DNA from: Rhabditophanes sp. KR3021
Taxonomy: Eukaryota; Nematoda; Chromadorea; Rhabditida; Alloionematidae
DNA length: 64,000 bases
Direction of reading: 5' to 3'
NCBI GenBank assembly: GCA_963281155.1
Contig: CAUJLY010000001.1
Span: 8,060,001 to 8,124,000, forward strand
Shown: positions 34,521 to 44,834 of the stretch, in pieces
How positions within the stretch are numbered: the first letter of the stretch is position 1
Layout of the letters: the number at the start of each line of letters is the position of its first letter
Notes under the pieces: model-generated
The model's input: only the letters and a program-made list of their open reading frames with translations
Told to the model about the DNA's origin: nothing
Database searches by the model: none
Translations under genes and position numbers: made by a program

Positions 34521-34564
34521 TATCTAAATGAGATAACACAATTTTTCTTTGTCTAACTCTGAAT

Positions 34565-34816
34565 TTATCTGAATACATTTTTTTTCAACATGGCTAATTG
34601 AGTTTTTCTATTCACGCATTGCAATGGACTTTCAAAACCAACTTCTCTGACAATAGGATAACTTTCACCTCCATCTACCTTGATGTTCTGTGTAAGGATC
34701 AATGCAGATTTTTCAGATGTTCCTAATATTATGGCAAGAATCGAAACTTTAGGCTTAACTAACGTTAGTTTCATAATATTAGCGGCAGTGAAATAAAATG
34801 ATCTTTTGTTAACCAC
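34565..34816 (-). pseudogene. Short-chain dehydrogenase/reductase fragment
   Basis: An 83-codon minus frame contains IILGTSEKSALILTQNIKVDGGES, which resembles the C-terminal ...FLASDKASFITGQ...VDGG block of classical short-chain dehydrogenases, preceded by a weak match to the helix after the YxxxK motif (FYFTAANIMKLTL). The Rossmann part is absent and the YxxxK catalytic motif is lost. It is best read as a relic. Confidence 0.42.
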
Positions 34817-34859
34817 CCAAAATAGATTTGGTGAGGGACATTGAAATAATATATCTTAT

Positions 34860-35370
34860 TTCCTAAGAAATAAACAAAGTAATATCTCTTTACATAATAA
34901 TGTAATGAAAGGCGGCATTAATTTTTAATGTATCAAATTAATTATCTTAGTCTTTCTTATTTAATTCTGAAATACCTTAAATAATAAGTTAACTTTGTAA
35001 CTTGTTAATTATTTGCTATAAAGCATCTTGCGCCGGGGACTAAGGAATATTAAAAATCTTTCTGGACGACGAATTCACAAAAAACAAACATAGAGAATTT
35101 ACGCATACATTCCGATTGATAATTTTTAATTTAGGTATATATTAAAAGATTTACCAAACGATTGCAATTTAATTTCTGAGAACTAAAAATATACGAACTA
35201 ATCAAATAAGCGTAAATTTCTTCTTACTTTTTGACACTTCTCAAACAATATTATTTGCGACATGCACACTTTTTAACTTCTAATCATGTAATTCCAGTTT
35301 TTAAACAAACTAAATGATTATATTTAAGGAAAGTGATTTTAGGAATTCAACATCATTCAATTCACACTAC
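34860..35370. other. Promoter region of the 35374 gene, nothing else seen
   Basis: AT-rich intergenic sequence. A TATATTTAAGG element lies near 35320, about 50 bp before the start codon at 35374. Confidence 0.35.
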
Positions 35371-35373
35371 GAC

Positions 35374-35637
35374 ATGAACTTCAATACAATTGCTGCTCTT
35401 ATTGCTTTCTTGATTGCTTCAGCTTCAGCCCAATACTACTCTCCTTATGCTGGCTACGCCGGATCAGCTTATGCTGGTTACCTCGGAGCTGGATATGCAG
35501 GATACTACCCAGGAGCTTATTCCGGATACTACGGCGGTGCTTTCGCTTCTCCTTATTATGGATATGGAAGCAACCAAGGTCAAGCTCCTGTTGGAAATGC
35601 ACCATCAAATGTCAAGCTCACCAACAACAATGCTTAA
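35374..35637 (+). CDS. Secreted Gly/Tyr/Ala-rich peptide
   Basis: One exon encodes 87 residues: a signal peptide (MNFNTIAALIAFLIASASA) and a mature part made of YAGYAGSAYAGYLGAGYAGY-type repeats, then SPYYGYGSNQGQ and a short polar tail (VKLTNNNA). Glycine/tyrosine-rich secreted peptides of this size in nematodes include cuticle-associated and antimicrobial caenacin/NLP-like peptides; I cannot separate these here. The start at 35374 was chosen over an in-frame Met at 35314 because the signal peptide begins there. The YYGYGSN motif recurs in the secreted protein at 11703-12565. Confidence 0.75.
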   Translation: MNFNTIAALIAFLIASASAQYYSPYAGYAGSAYAGYLGAGYAGYYPGAYSGYYGGAFASPYYGYGSNQGQAPVGNAPSNVKLTNNNA

Positions 35638-36242
35638 TTAACTGTTTGCACATACCTCCATTCAATGTATTAAAAATAAAAACTTGCATTAAAAATTGTG
35701 TATTAAAGTTTTGCAAATTGGCAATTAAATGAGAAGCTTCTCAATATTTTTTCATCTTTGATTTGAGATCCTTTATTTCGCATAATTGACGCAGCAATGA
35801 CTGATTGAGTAACTATAAAATCACGCTACAAAACTGCCTTTGTCATCACAAGAACATAAGGATTGTTCTTATCTTTACACAACAATGGAAGATGGGAATA
35901 CTCTCGAGAGGTTCAGCGTCGGTACAGGAATATTGAGTTATGAATAGCACAATTAAGAGTCTTGATGGTTTCATTAATTCATTTTTTAGTTGTTTGTAGT
36001 TCATAGCGTTTCGAAGTACTACAAGAGTGCTTGGCTCATTTTAGCATCTGCAAGTGGACATTTTAAAAATATAAAATTGAAATAAAATGTAGAACTAAGT
36101 ATGAATTTTATTACTATATTTGAACATGCCTAAAATAAATCATTTTTAAGTCATTAAAAACGTAATTCTATTTGCGTTTTTGTTTAACTTAATTCAAACA
36201 AAGGCGGTAATTCACAATCAAGTATATTTGTCCAAACAACGA

Positions 36243-36710
36243 ATGGTAAATATTTATTTAACATTTCTTCGCATCGATTTAGTCCAATTTTTAGATATTA
36301 AAATGAGGAAAACTAATTATAAGATATCTGCACAATCTCATATTCTCGAGGCATGCACTAAAAATAATATCAGTCACTTACTCGAATTAAGCAAACTTAA
36401 TGAATCTTTGAAACAATTATTTAACAAGGTTAATCTAGACAAAATTGAACAACATGTTCCAGTAAGAAATCACACACTAAATTTGAAAGTCAATTCTAAC
36501 TTCCAAGGAGCTCACACCTTAATGGGATCACGTTTTAAATCACATAAAGAATTAAAGCAACTTTATTCAATGTGGCGAAAATTAAAGAATAATAAATATG
36601 ATACGTCATATTTGGATCTTTGTTTTACTGAGCAAGAAGAATATATTCCTCCAGATTCAGTTAAGAAATATGACTATATTACATTTTTGTTCATAATTAT
36701 CCAAACATAA
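36243..36710 (+). CDS. Hypothetical basic protein, possibly one exon
   Basis: An open frame (open from 36180; first convincing Met 36243) encodes about 155 residues rich in Lys, Asn and Leu, e.g. SHKELKQLYSMWRKLKNNKYD. No signal peptide, membrane segment or known motif is visible. It could be an exon of a longer gene, a transposon-derived fragment or an unexpressed frame. Confidence 0.3.
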   Translation: MVNIYLTFLRIDLVQFLDIKMRKTNYKISAQSHILEACTKNNISHLLELSKLNESLKQLFNKVNLDKIEQHVPVRNHTLNLKVNSNFQGAHTLMGSRFKSHKELKQLYSMWRKLKNNKYDTSYLDLCFTEQEEYIPPDSVKKYDYITFLFIIIQT

Positions 36711-36894
36711 CAAACTTTGTACTAAGATTAACCACCAAACTACACATTGACGACCTAAAACTCCTATCTTCAACTCACAATTCTGAGTTTCCAATGGGGA
36801 TGGAAGTAAACGATTTATCAATCATAACAAACTAATGCAAAGTATGTTTTTTGCTTGCAGTTTTTGTCCCATGTCAATCTTTAATAGTTTAGTT

Positions 36895-37689
36895 TAATAT
36901 TATTTATTTACTTACAAATAAAACATTACCACGGAAGTAGCATTGATTCCTTTGCAATTATTCACAATAAATCATACAAAGGATCTAACATAACTTCATA
37001 CGCGGTAATCTCTGAAGACAAATGGAAGAGAGATACATACTTTTAGTACAAACATTTGTAAGTCCAAAGAGTAGTTCAGGTAATTTTATTAAACCACCTA
37101 TTCCATGTGCTCCAAAAAATGGTAAAATGAAATTTTATCTTGACCCTTCAATGTCAAAAGCAACAACAGAAGATAACTGGGGACAAATTGAAGGAAAATG
37201 AATCTTCCTTTAAGAATGTATATTTCAGCTTGCCCGCTTGCAAAGGAATGCCATATTATCCAGATATAGCAGACCCAGAGTGGCAAGTTACTTATGGCGA
37301 ACGATTGGCTATTAATCGGTATAGTTGTCCTAGTGATAATCCAATGACTATTTGCACGCCAGAAAGGAACTGTTACACATCAAATGATCCATCTATGAAA
37401 GTAATTATAGTACCACTTTGTACAAAAGGTAAAAATATGTTGATATCCTTGGTAAGGTTAATTTGTTACAGGAACATGCACAGCTTATGCAGTTATATCA
37501 GTAGATACAAATACAAGGGGATTCAATTTTGCTAACTCTGCTGGATCTGTTGTTTATGACGTAACGGATCAAGAAGATTCACAGCCTTGGTTAATCAAAC
37601 CGATTATTGAACTTCCTCCTGTTGCTGCTATTTCTTGTGGAGTAAATCCAATTAAAACTTCTTGCCTGCCTAAAAATAAGAAAGCTTAA
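36895..37689 (+). pseudogene. Cysteine-containing secreted-type protein with frame breaks
   Basis: Coding-like sequence continues through three frames. 36895-37046 encodes SYKGSNITSYAVISEDKW; 37022-37204 encodes VSPKSSSGNFIKPPIPCAPK and ...TEDNWGQIEG; 37205-37427 encodes LPACKGMPYYPDIADPEW and ...SCPSDNPMTICTPERNC. A good intron (37428-37470) joins this to the last exon, which encodes TAYAVISVDTNTRGFNF and ends KTSCLPKNKKA at 37689. The first and last parts share a [ST]xYAVIS motif, so the protein had internal repeats. The break near 37204 lies in an AAAA run. It may be a real pseudogene or a gene hit by assembly errors. Family unknown. Confidence 0.4.
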
Positions 37690-38760
37690 AAGTATTTTGA
37701 TCGATAAAACAAATTATTTCCTCCAAATTGTTGTTTCCTTATAATAAATCCTTACTTCCTTAAATCCGTATGTAACTTTTCTTTATAAATGTGATCCACT
37801 GATTTGTAATAATTTTTTAAAAACTCTTTTCATATGTAAATGGCAAGAAATAAACGCTCATTTGAGTAGACTAAGGTTTCAAAAAGTGTATTACAAACCC
37901 AAATAACGGTGTTTAAAAATGAATCATTGTTTACCCCATTCCTTACCATTACATTATGTGCCTGTTTAAAGGGCATTCGTATAACAACATTTTTGTATCT
38001 TTCAAAGTTACTAATCTGGGTTTAATCAGCTTTTATTTAAAACATATCTATTTTGCTAGCAAACGGAACATCAGGATCCTCGAAAGCTCTCTCAACCCAC
38101 CAATCCCAGAAGTTTTCTTTTCCTACAAATAGTCCTCGCAATACTCTTACTACTATTGCCTCTTTTCGTTATGTTGGATCGTAACGTTGTATGTAACATT
38201 AAACATATAAATTATAACCAATGCAAGATTGTCGAGATATTAATGAGATGTTCAACACCAGATTTTTGAAAGAATCAATTTTTACAGCAACTGGGCCTGT
38301 AGCTTCGTTGAAATGTTCAAAACAACTATTTTGTTTATGTAATTCACCTTTAATCTTGTGAAATGAAACTTGAAATATTACGCTAATTATACTTTCATTA
38401 CATGTTAAAGTTGTCCAACTGTCTAATTTTAAATATGAAACGTTTTAAAATTTCTATATTTTTCATTTACTTTAATCATATTGAAGTATGTTTCTAAACT
38501 AACGCAAAACTTGATATCCACTTTCAATGTTTATTAGAGATCATTTTAAGTCTCTTTCCAAAATTTACAAACAGTATTCTGATAGAATCCTGGGCGTTTA
38601 CAAACCTTAAACTGGGTTTTTTTATAACCATCTCAGTTTAATTTAGCTGACCTTTTATAGTTTACACCTGATAATCTGAAGTGGGATGTGGTGTCTTCTA
38701 TAAATAAAGCCAAAACAATTTGTACATTATAAATACATTTTTCGAGTCTTTAAATTGTTT
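37690..38760. other. Intergenic with a minus-strand coding fragment at 38046-38170
   Basis: On the minus strand 38170-38046 encodes VRVLRGLFVGKENFWDWWVE and ...FEDPDVPFASK before a stop, with a stop upstream as well. The composition looks like the tail of a real enzyme, but I cannot name it. The rest appears non-coding. Confidence 0.25.
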
Positions 38761-38930
38761 TGGATGGTATTTTAGGAAGTTGCGCGAACGCAGACTTCCA
38801 AACGCAAAAATTGAAGTATAGGCGAACTTCGTTAGAAATTGCCTCGAGGATCAACTTCAACCTAAAGTGCAATGGTGAAGCCTCATCTCGGGGTGGAATC
38901 GTTATTGAAGAATCCAAACCCAATACTCAG
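38760..38930 (+). other. Exon-like open frame ending at a good donor
   Basis: A 57-codon frame (GSCANADFQTQKLKYRR ... GGIVIEESKPNTQ) ends precisely at CAG|GTAAGT (38930/38931) and has higher GC content than its surroundings. I find neither a neighbouring exon nor a family match; it may be a stray exon of a decayed gene. Confidence 0.25.
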
Positions 38931-39471
38931 GTAAGTTTATGAGCTACAACAAACTACCCATATAAGCATATCCATCTGACTAGGACGACTGGGTTAGGAA
39001 ATATTGTTTAAAGTATATGTCATAAAAACAACTACTGTTGAGAACACGCGAAGTGTAAATTACAATGCTTGAACACATTGTTTTGCATATAGTAAACAAT
39101 TATTGTGATTTTCTTTTGAATGATAATTAAGTAACCACAAATCTGAATTAAAATCATTTATTTGATATTTTATGACTAATATTCAGAATCAAACGCAGAC
39201 AACAGAAATTTTATTTTCAGTAGGGAAAAGCTGCCAGCAATAGTGATTGTCAAAGAGAAAATGATTTTATAAATGTGGTAAATCATTTAAACCGTCATAC
39301 ATAATAAATTTTACACCTTTACTTTTGTTTAGTTAATTCAAACATAGATGAATTTGATGCAATTTTATAATTTCAACGAACTTTGATAGCAATAATTTAT
39401 TTATGTAATATCCATATAATTTTGTATATTCTAAACAATTTAACTTTTGAGAAACTATTTCTCATATTTTT

Positions 39472-41125
39472 TCACTTTCCAAATTCCTTCCCAACAAACA
39501 TAGCATGAAATCCCATAGGTAATTGCATCGGCACATAACATCTAGCCAATTCCTCCAAATTGCGTGCATCCAAAATTAAAACAAAACATTTATCACCAAT
39601 ACTCAAATTAGTAATAATAGGAACAACCAAACATCCATCATCTTCATCTTTTCCAACTGGATTCTTAACAAAAATAGGTTCAGTTGTAATAAATGATTCT
39701 TTATCTTTTTTCCATGAAATAAAACTTCCGTCAACTAGATTAACCTTTACAATTCCATCTTTATTTAGTTCGTTCTTTTGCAAAACACTCCCATAAACAT
39801 ATTTGTAAAATTGGCCACAATAATCATAATTAAATTGGGGAAATTCAAATGGTAATTCACATTTTAGCTGAGGTCTTATGATAACTTTGCCATCGACACT
39901 CAAAGTTGCTCTGCATCGATGCGATTTATCTGGATAATATTTTAACAAGTCATCACCGGCTTTGGCTTCAGGTGAAATTTGAGTAGGTATAATCATGCGA
40001 TGGAGAAAGGATCTGAAACCATCTCCAACTTCTGTTACATTTCCTTCTCTCATTAAATCTAATTGGAAATTGTCTAAAGTTCCAGGTTCATCCATTGAAC
40101 AATAGTCTACAACGATGTAACTATCTTTTTCATAAGCATTTGCATGATGAAAGGTAAAGAAAGCTTCAGATGTTTCGATGCTCAAATCTAGAACCTTTCC
40201 ATTTCTCTTATCCATAACGTGGATTTTATTGATAGTCGAAGGCAACCATTCAAAGGTATCTCTATATGATTTGCCAGTAATTCTTTTTCCTAAAATAGCC
40301 ATAACACCCAATCTAAGAGGTGATTCAATCAAAATCATATAATTCTCCGTCATTCCAAATGAATGATAATAAGCTGGCTTCAATTTATCTTTAATTGCAA
40401 CTTTGCCAATCACCTCAATTGAATTTAATCCATTGTTGAAAAGCGTATCATCATTGTGAGATGGATTTTGAGTTTTTGTAAACACAAAGAAGCTATCTTT
40501 GCCGAAAGATGAACCTATGTTGTAGATATTACCAGCTTTATCATAGTGATGGTGAGCAGTGTTTGAATGTAAAGCAATTACCTTTGTCAAGTCAACTAAT
40601 TCTTTAGTTTCAATCGAATGAACATCAATTTCTCTTAACATTGGAGTCTCAGTTGTTGCATAAACCTTGTCCCCAGCTTTCAAAAAATTGACCAAGCAGT
40701 TGTCTGTCATTGGTTCTGGTGTGAAAAGATTAAAGAACTTCCTAAACATATTTTTGCAAGGGTCACTGAAGGCAGAAGTCCCAAACTCAGATACGACTAT
40801 TCTGTTAGCGGCTTTATTTTTAAGATACGTATTTGACTTTAACAATTTTGCTTGGTATGTCATAATGCCATCAATAAAGGCATATCTCTGAATATAGGAC
40901 AAACCGTCAAACCAATGTCTATAACAAGTATCCCCAATCGTAAACAATCCCGGTCCATTTCTTAACAAAGTTCCACCATTCAAGTAAGAAGGAATTGTAC
41001 CTAATATAAAATATATTAAACAAATGTAAAAAATAATTACCCTTAACATTACACTCAACCGCAACCTCAACTTCTTCAAAATTAGAAAATAAACTTTTAT
41101 AATCAGGCTTGTCGTCAACACTCAT
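39472..41125 (-). CDS. bcmo: Carotenoid cleavage oxygenase (BCO1/RPE65 family)
   Basis: Exons 41125-41041 and 41000-39472 join in phase 1 to give 537 residues, the normal size of this family. Conserved features are GGTLLRNGPGLF and HWFDGL near the N-terminus, EFGTSAF, and the four iron-binding histidines in the contexts NTAHHHYD, YHSFGMTENY, FTFHHANAYE and MGFHAMF. The enzyme is a non-haem iron dioxygenase of the beta-propeller fold that cleaves carotenoids such as beta-carotene to retinal. Both halves of the active site are intact, so it should be active. The ATG is two bases after a TTGTAG acceptor, the pattern of trans-spliced downstream genes, and LSm2 lies 231 bp upstream on the same strand. 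Confidence 0.9.
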
Positions 41126-41355
41126 ACCTACAACCAACAAAAAATATCAATAAACTAAATAAAATTGCTAAATGTCATTTGGTTATCATATATTTGCAAC
41201 GTAGCCAAATAAATATTTGCTTATCAATATTTTGATATTCATTGGTTACGGGTATCTATAGAATGTGGTTATCATCAAAAATTAAATACAAAAATATACA
41301 CACAACCTTATGTCAAGATGAATTTATTCGAAAAGAAGGTACACAACACCATAAA

Positions 41356-41646
41356 TTACTTAGCGGCCTGAGCAGCCATTTCTTTTCTTGTGGCGTTATG
41401 GAGGATTTGAGTGTCAACGTAGTTGGGGTTGAGTTGGATGTAGCGAATCGTTGAGCCTCTGATGAAACAGTTTTTTGTAGCGATCAAATGAGGAAATCTT
41501 TCTTGGTCTAGGACTTCGATTTTATCAAGTTTGACGTTTAGATATTGATCTACTGATTGCAAGGTTCCTGATAACATGAGATCATTCTTGAGTTCGACGA
41601 TTATGTCGCGGCCGACCAGGGATTTGAAGAAGGAAAAGAATAGCAT
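41356..41646 (-). CDS. lsm-2: U6 snRNA-associated Sm-like protein LSm2
   Basis: A single exon encodes 96 residues. The start MLFFSFFKSLVGRDIIVELK and the Sm1/Sm2 motifs (LKNDLMLSGTLQSVDQYLN ... NCFIRGSTIRYIQLN) are close to LSm2 of animals. LSm2 is part of the LSm1-7 and LSm2-8 rings, which bind mRNA 3' ends for decay and the U6 snRNA 3' end. A TTCTTTTAG acceptor lies three bases before the ATG. It sits between Sen34 (144 bp upstream) and the carotenoid oxygenase (231 bp downstream) in the same orientation, so it could be the middle gene of an operon. Confidence 0.93.
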   Translation of the reverse strand: MLFFSFFKSLVGRDIIVELKNDLMLSGTLQSVDQYLNVKLDKIEVLDQERFPHLIATKNCFIRGSTIRYIQLNPNYVDTQILHNATRKEMAAQAAK

Positions 41647-41789
41647 TGTCTAAAAGAATATAAAAAATTAAGTCAAATTATTTGGTTTAAAAGATACTTA
41701 ATCAGATAAAAACTGACTCTTTACAAAAGACAATTACGAAAAAAATTTATTCATATTAAAAAGGCATTTCTGTTTTTCTTATTATTAAA

Positions 41790-42729
41790 TTAAATTGTTT
41801 CACCTTTCCACCATTTCATCTTCGTGTAATGTGGATTTAAGTCATTTCCACTATCTATAGCTAAGAGTAAGTCTTTTTTCACTTGAGTTGCTACTCGTAA
41901 TAAGCTAATAAGATCTAGTGCGTTTATCGTTTCTTTATTACCAGTAATCGACACCATAAAAATTGCATGAGAATGCATCGGATTTTTGTTGTATGCCAAG
42001 TAGTCACACCCGAATTTCGAACCTTCAACAAGCCAGAAGCCTTTTCTCCAGAGATCGCGAAACACATTTATGTGCCCAGTGCTCTGTTCTTGATCCCCCC
42101 AAGTCAAAGAAATTTCCGTGTAGACAGATCCATATAAGATATGTTCAAGTGTTCCCGGTATCAACCGCTTTCGTTTTTGGATGTATACCTCCTTTAGCTC
42201 CTCAAACGCTGCATAGATATCTGTCTCACCAACTTCAATATTTTTCAGATCACTTGGCCTGACTTTTCTTTTCTTCGCGTTGCATGTCTCATCAATGCCT
42301 GTTGTCCCTCGCTTCAAACTTTTCGCTTTTCTTCCTTTAACAGCCTTCACAGCATACTCCAGTATCGTTTCATCGGATGGTGCTACCACAGGAATCTCAA
42401 CAACTCCGCTAACATTCTCCGGCATACTTCTAACACATAGCTTTGCTAATTTTTGTTCTAGTAACATTTCAACTTGAATCCTAGAAACTTCCACTGGACA
42501 TCTTTCAAAAGGTTCGGTACCTTTGGTGTAGATTGAATTGAATTTCCCAAAAATCCTATACTTCTCAAACAGCGCCTTAGCATCTAAACAACTTTGACTA
42601 AAATTAATTTTACTTTTATTAAAACATACCTTCTTTGTTGAAGATTAAGTATTTACCATCTTTTTCAAGGCAAATTGTCAACACTCTGACCTGTGTTGTG
42701 TGCTCTTTTTCTCCAAAAATGAAGCCCAT
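41790..42729 (-). CDS. TSEN34: tRNA-splicing endonuclease subunit Sen34
   Basis: Exon 1 (42729-42630) encodes MGFIFGEKEH...VRVLTICLEKDGKYLIF, and exon 2 (42597-41790) continues with CLDAKALFEKYRIFGKF. The C-terminal nuclease fold carries GFWLVEGSKFGCDYLAYNKN and MHSHAIFMVSI, in which the Tyr and His of the catalytic triad are present, and later LLRVATQVKKDLLLA with the lysine. Sen34 is one of the two catalytic subunits that cut introns out of pre-tRNA. The splice phases disagree by one base at the exon junction (exon 1 ends phase 1, exon 2 needs phase 2) with canonical GT-AG sites, so there is either an indel in the assembly or an unusual splice. The central linker is basic and rich in Lys/Arg. 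Confidence 0.82.
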
Positions 42730-42839
42730 TCATTTGAGTCATTTTTTATATGGTTACCCGCCGTCTCTTCTGTACCAACATCAACAAAATCATCCAAATA
42801 GGAAGCCATCAACTAATTTAATTTGTAACAAGGAATAAA

Positions 42840-43182
42840 TGTAATTAACAAATCATTCAAAAAGCTATCAAACAAGTGACGTCTTGCAACGCTGTTGGTT
42901 CAGACTATATTCAAATAACACGACTACCATCCACTTGTTATGCCGTCTCACATGGCAAACATAATATGACATCACTTTCCATCTATATCTACTAATTTAA
43001 CCTTTTAAAAGCGACAGCCTCTTAAAAACATTTGCCCATATGCCGTATACATCGTCACACGTTACCCATTCTATGCAAACCAGTTGTTTTTACTAGTCAT
43101 TTGACATAAAAAAGCTAATCACATCCACTTTTATAATATAGATTTTTCATTCAATATAATAAACTATATTTATTAATTCAAG
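42840..43182. other. Divergent promoter region
   Basis: About 340 bp between the minus-strand Sen34 gene and the plus-strand EndoU gene. A TTATAATATA element lies at 43131-43140, about 45 bp upstream of the EndoU start. No other feature is seen. Confidence 0.35.
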
Positions 43183-44356
43183 ATGCAATACAACAAATTG
43201 CCTACTCATTGGCATGAACCAGCAAAACAAAATCAAGATCCTTTCTATAAAAGTGGACTTTCCTACTTAACTAAAATACTTAAATCATCAAAACCTAAAA
43301 TTGTTAATATTCCATCTAAACCAAAGCAAAAATATTCCCATTGCCATTTTGCAGCAAACAACAATCGTTTTCCAGTCATTTATAATACCTGGAAGAATCT
43401 AAAAAGCCCATTTGTCACTCTTTCCTTAATCATCTCCATCCTAACCCTCTTTTGGTATTTAGGCCAAACTTTACCTAAACTAACTCACCCACATACCCCC
43501 CCAACAACATCTTACTCAACGGCCCAACTAGAAACACTAGTAAACGAACTCCGCTCCATGGACAAAGACGCTCCAACCACCACTGACATAACTCTGGATT
43601 GGGGCAAAAAAATAACACCTTCTCATGGTGGCAAAGGTACTGGTAAACCGTATGTTTATACCCAATAACCCCTTCTAATAAACTACACCTTAAAGTTTCA
43701 TCAGCCATGTAAATGAAACTTTGTTTACCACACCAATTTATCAAGCTTTGATTAATATCTATGGAGGAAATGTCTTCAAGCCAGAGGTTTGCCAACCCGA
43801 ATCACTCATTGAAACGAGTAAAAAAGTGTTGATTGATCAGTTCTTTGATTTATATACTAAGTCAGAGATGTTTCAGAAGGTTTATCTTTTTTTGACACAA
43901 AATAAGATTGTCAAGGAAGATGGCTTTTATGAGAGATTATTCACTTGGTGGTTTGGAACTTATACTAGGTGTCATGGTCCAGTAGGCTCTTCTGGCTTCG
44001 AACACGTATTTTCGGGTGAGCATAAAAATGAAATCGTTGATGGACATCATTCATGGGTTAGATATTATCTGGGACAAAAAGCTGGTTTGATTGAATATCA
44101 TGGATATGAATCCAGAGTAGCTAATTTGACAGGAACCATTCAGTACAAATGGCAAGGCCATCTCAAGCTAATTGGAGGGTTCCTGATGCAAACTTCACCT
44201 TTATTCGATTTTTCACTATACACTTTGTGTTCGATGTTACAAATAGAAAATGGTGGCTGTCACTTTAAGATTGACGAACATCCATTGTCTGTAACATCTT
44301 TCCACGAGAAGTGCCTCGATGGAGTATGTCTTACTACTGCTTATCCTTCGGAATAA
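43183..44356 (+). CDS. endu: EndoU-family endoribonuclease with N-terminal membrane anchor
   Basis: Exons 43183-43649 and 43705-44356 join in phase 2 to give 372 residues. Residues 1-85 are a basic cytosolic-type stretch; a single hydrophobic segment (about 86-104, VTLSLIISILTLFWYL) should act as a signal anchor. The EndoU (XendoU) domain follows: W-F-G-T-Y-T-R-C-H, GSSGFEHVFSGE (first catalytic His), DGHHSWVRYY (second catalytic His) and IEYHGY, then a C-terminal hydrophobic/Cys part. EndoU enzymes cut RNA at uridylates with Mn2+. The catalytic histidines are intact, so activity is expected. It is the single-domain neighbour of the double-domain gene that starts at 44835; both probably derive from tandem duplication. 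Confidence 0.87.
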
Positions 44357-44762
44357 AGTACACTTCTTTTTGACTCCAACCTACATTATTTCCTTTTTAT
44401 GAGACAAGTAATTATCTCCTTTTTAAATAATTAATTATCTCTTTATTCGTTTTAAATAAAATGTGACTTAAATAAAAAATGTTTCACCCACATGTGTCCT
44501 ATTGATAATTTATAGATATTATATTTGATTAGCTACAAATATAATATGTCTTAAGCATCTACCTTACAGCGAGATGGTTCTTAGACGTCACTGATAAGAC
44601 CCCATGCATCAGGCCCAGCAACACCACAACCATCCTCTTACCAAACTTGATATCGCATCCTAACGACCGGAGACAAAATCTGTCATTTCACCGTGAACTT
44701 AATATTTTATCAATGACATAAATTTACCAAGATAAGAAACGGAATCACATACCTCCTTCCGC

Positions 44763-44770
44763 TTATAAAA
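44763..44770 (+). promoter_or_regulatory. TATA box of the double EndoU gene
   Basis: TTATAAAA lies about 65 bp upstream of the ATG at 44835, in the context GCTTATAAAAGATC. Confidence 0.5.
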
Positions 44771-44834
44771 GATCCCTTGACATCAAGAGAAAGTCATCTT
44801 TTATTTGATTCCCCTTAAATAAAAGGATCTAAAG

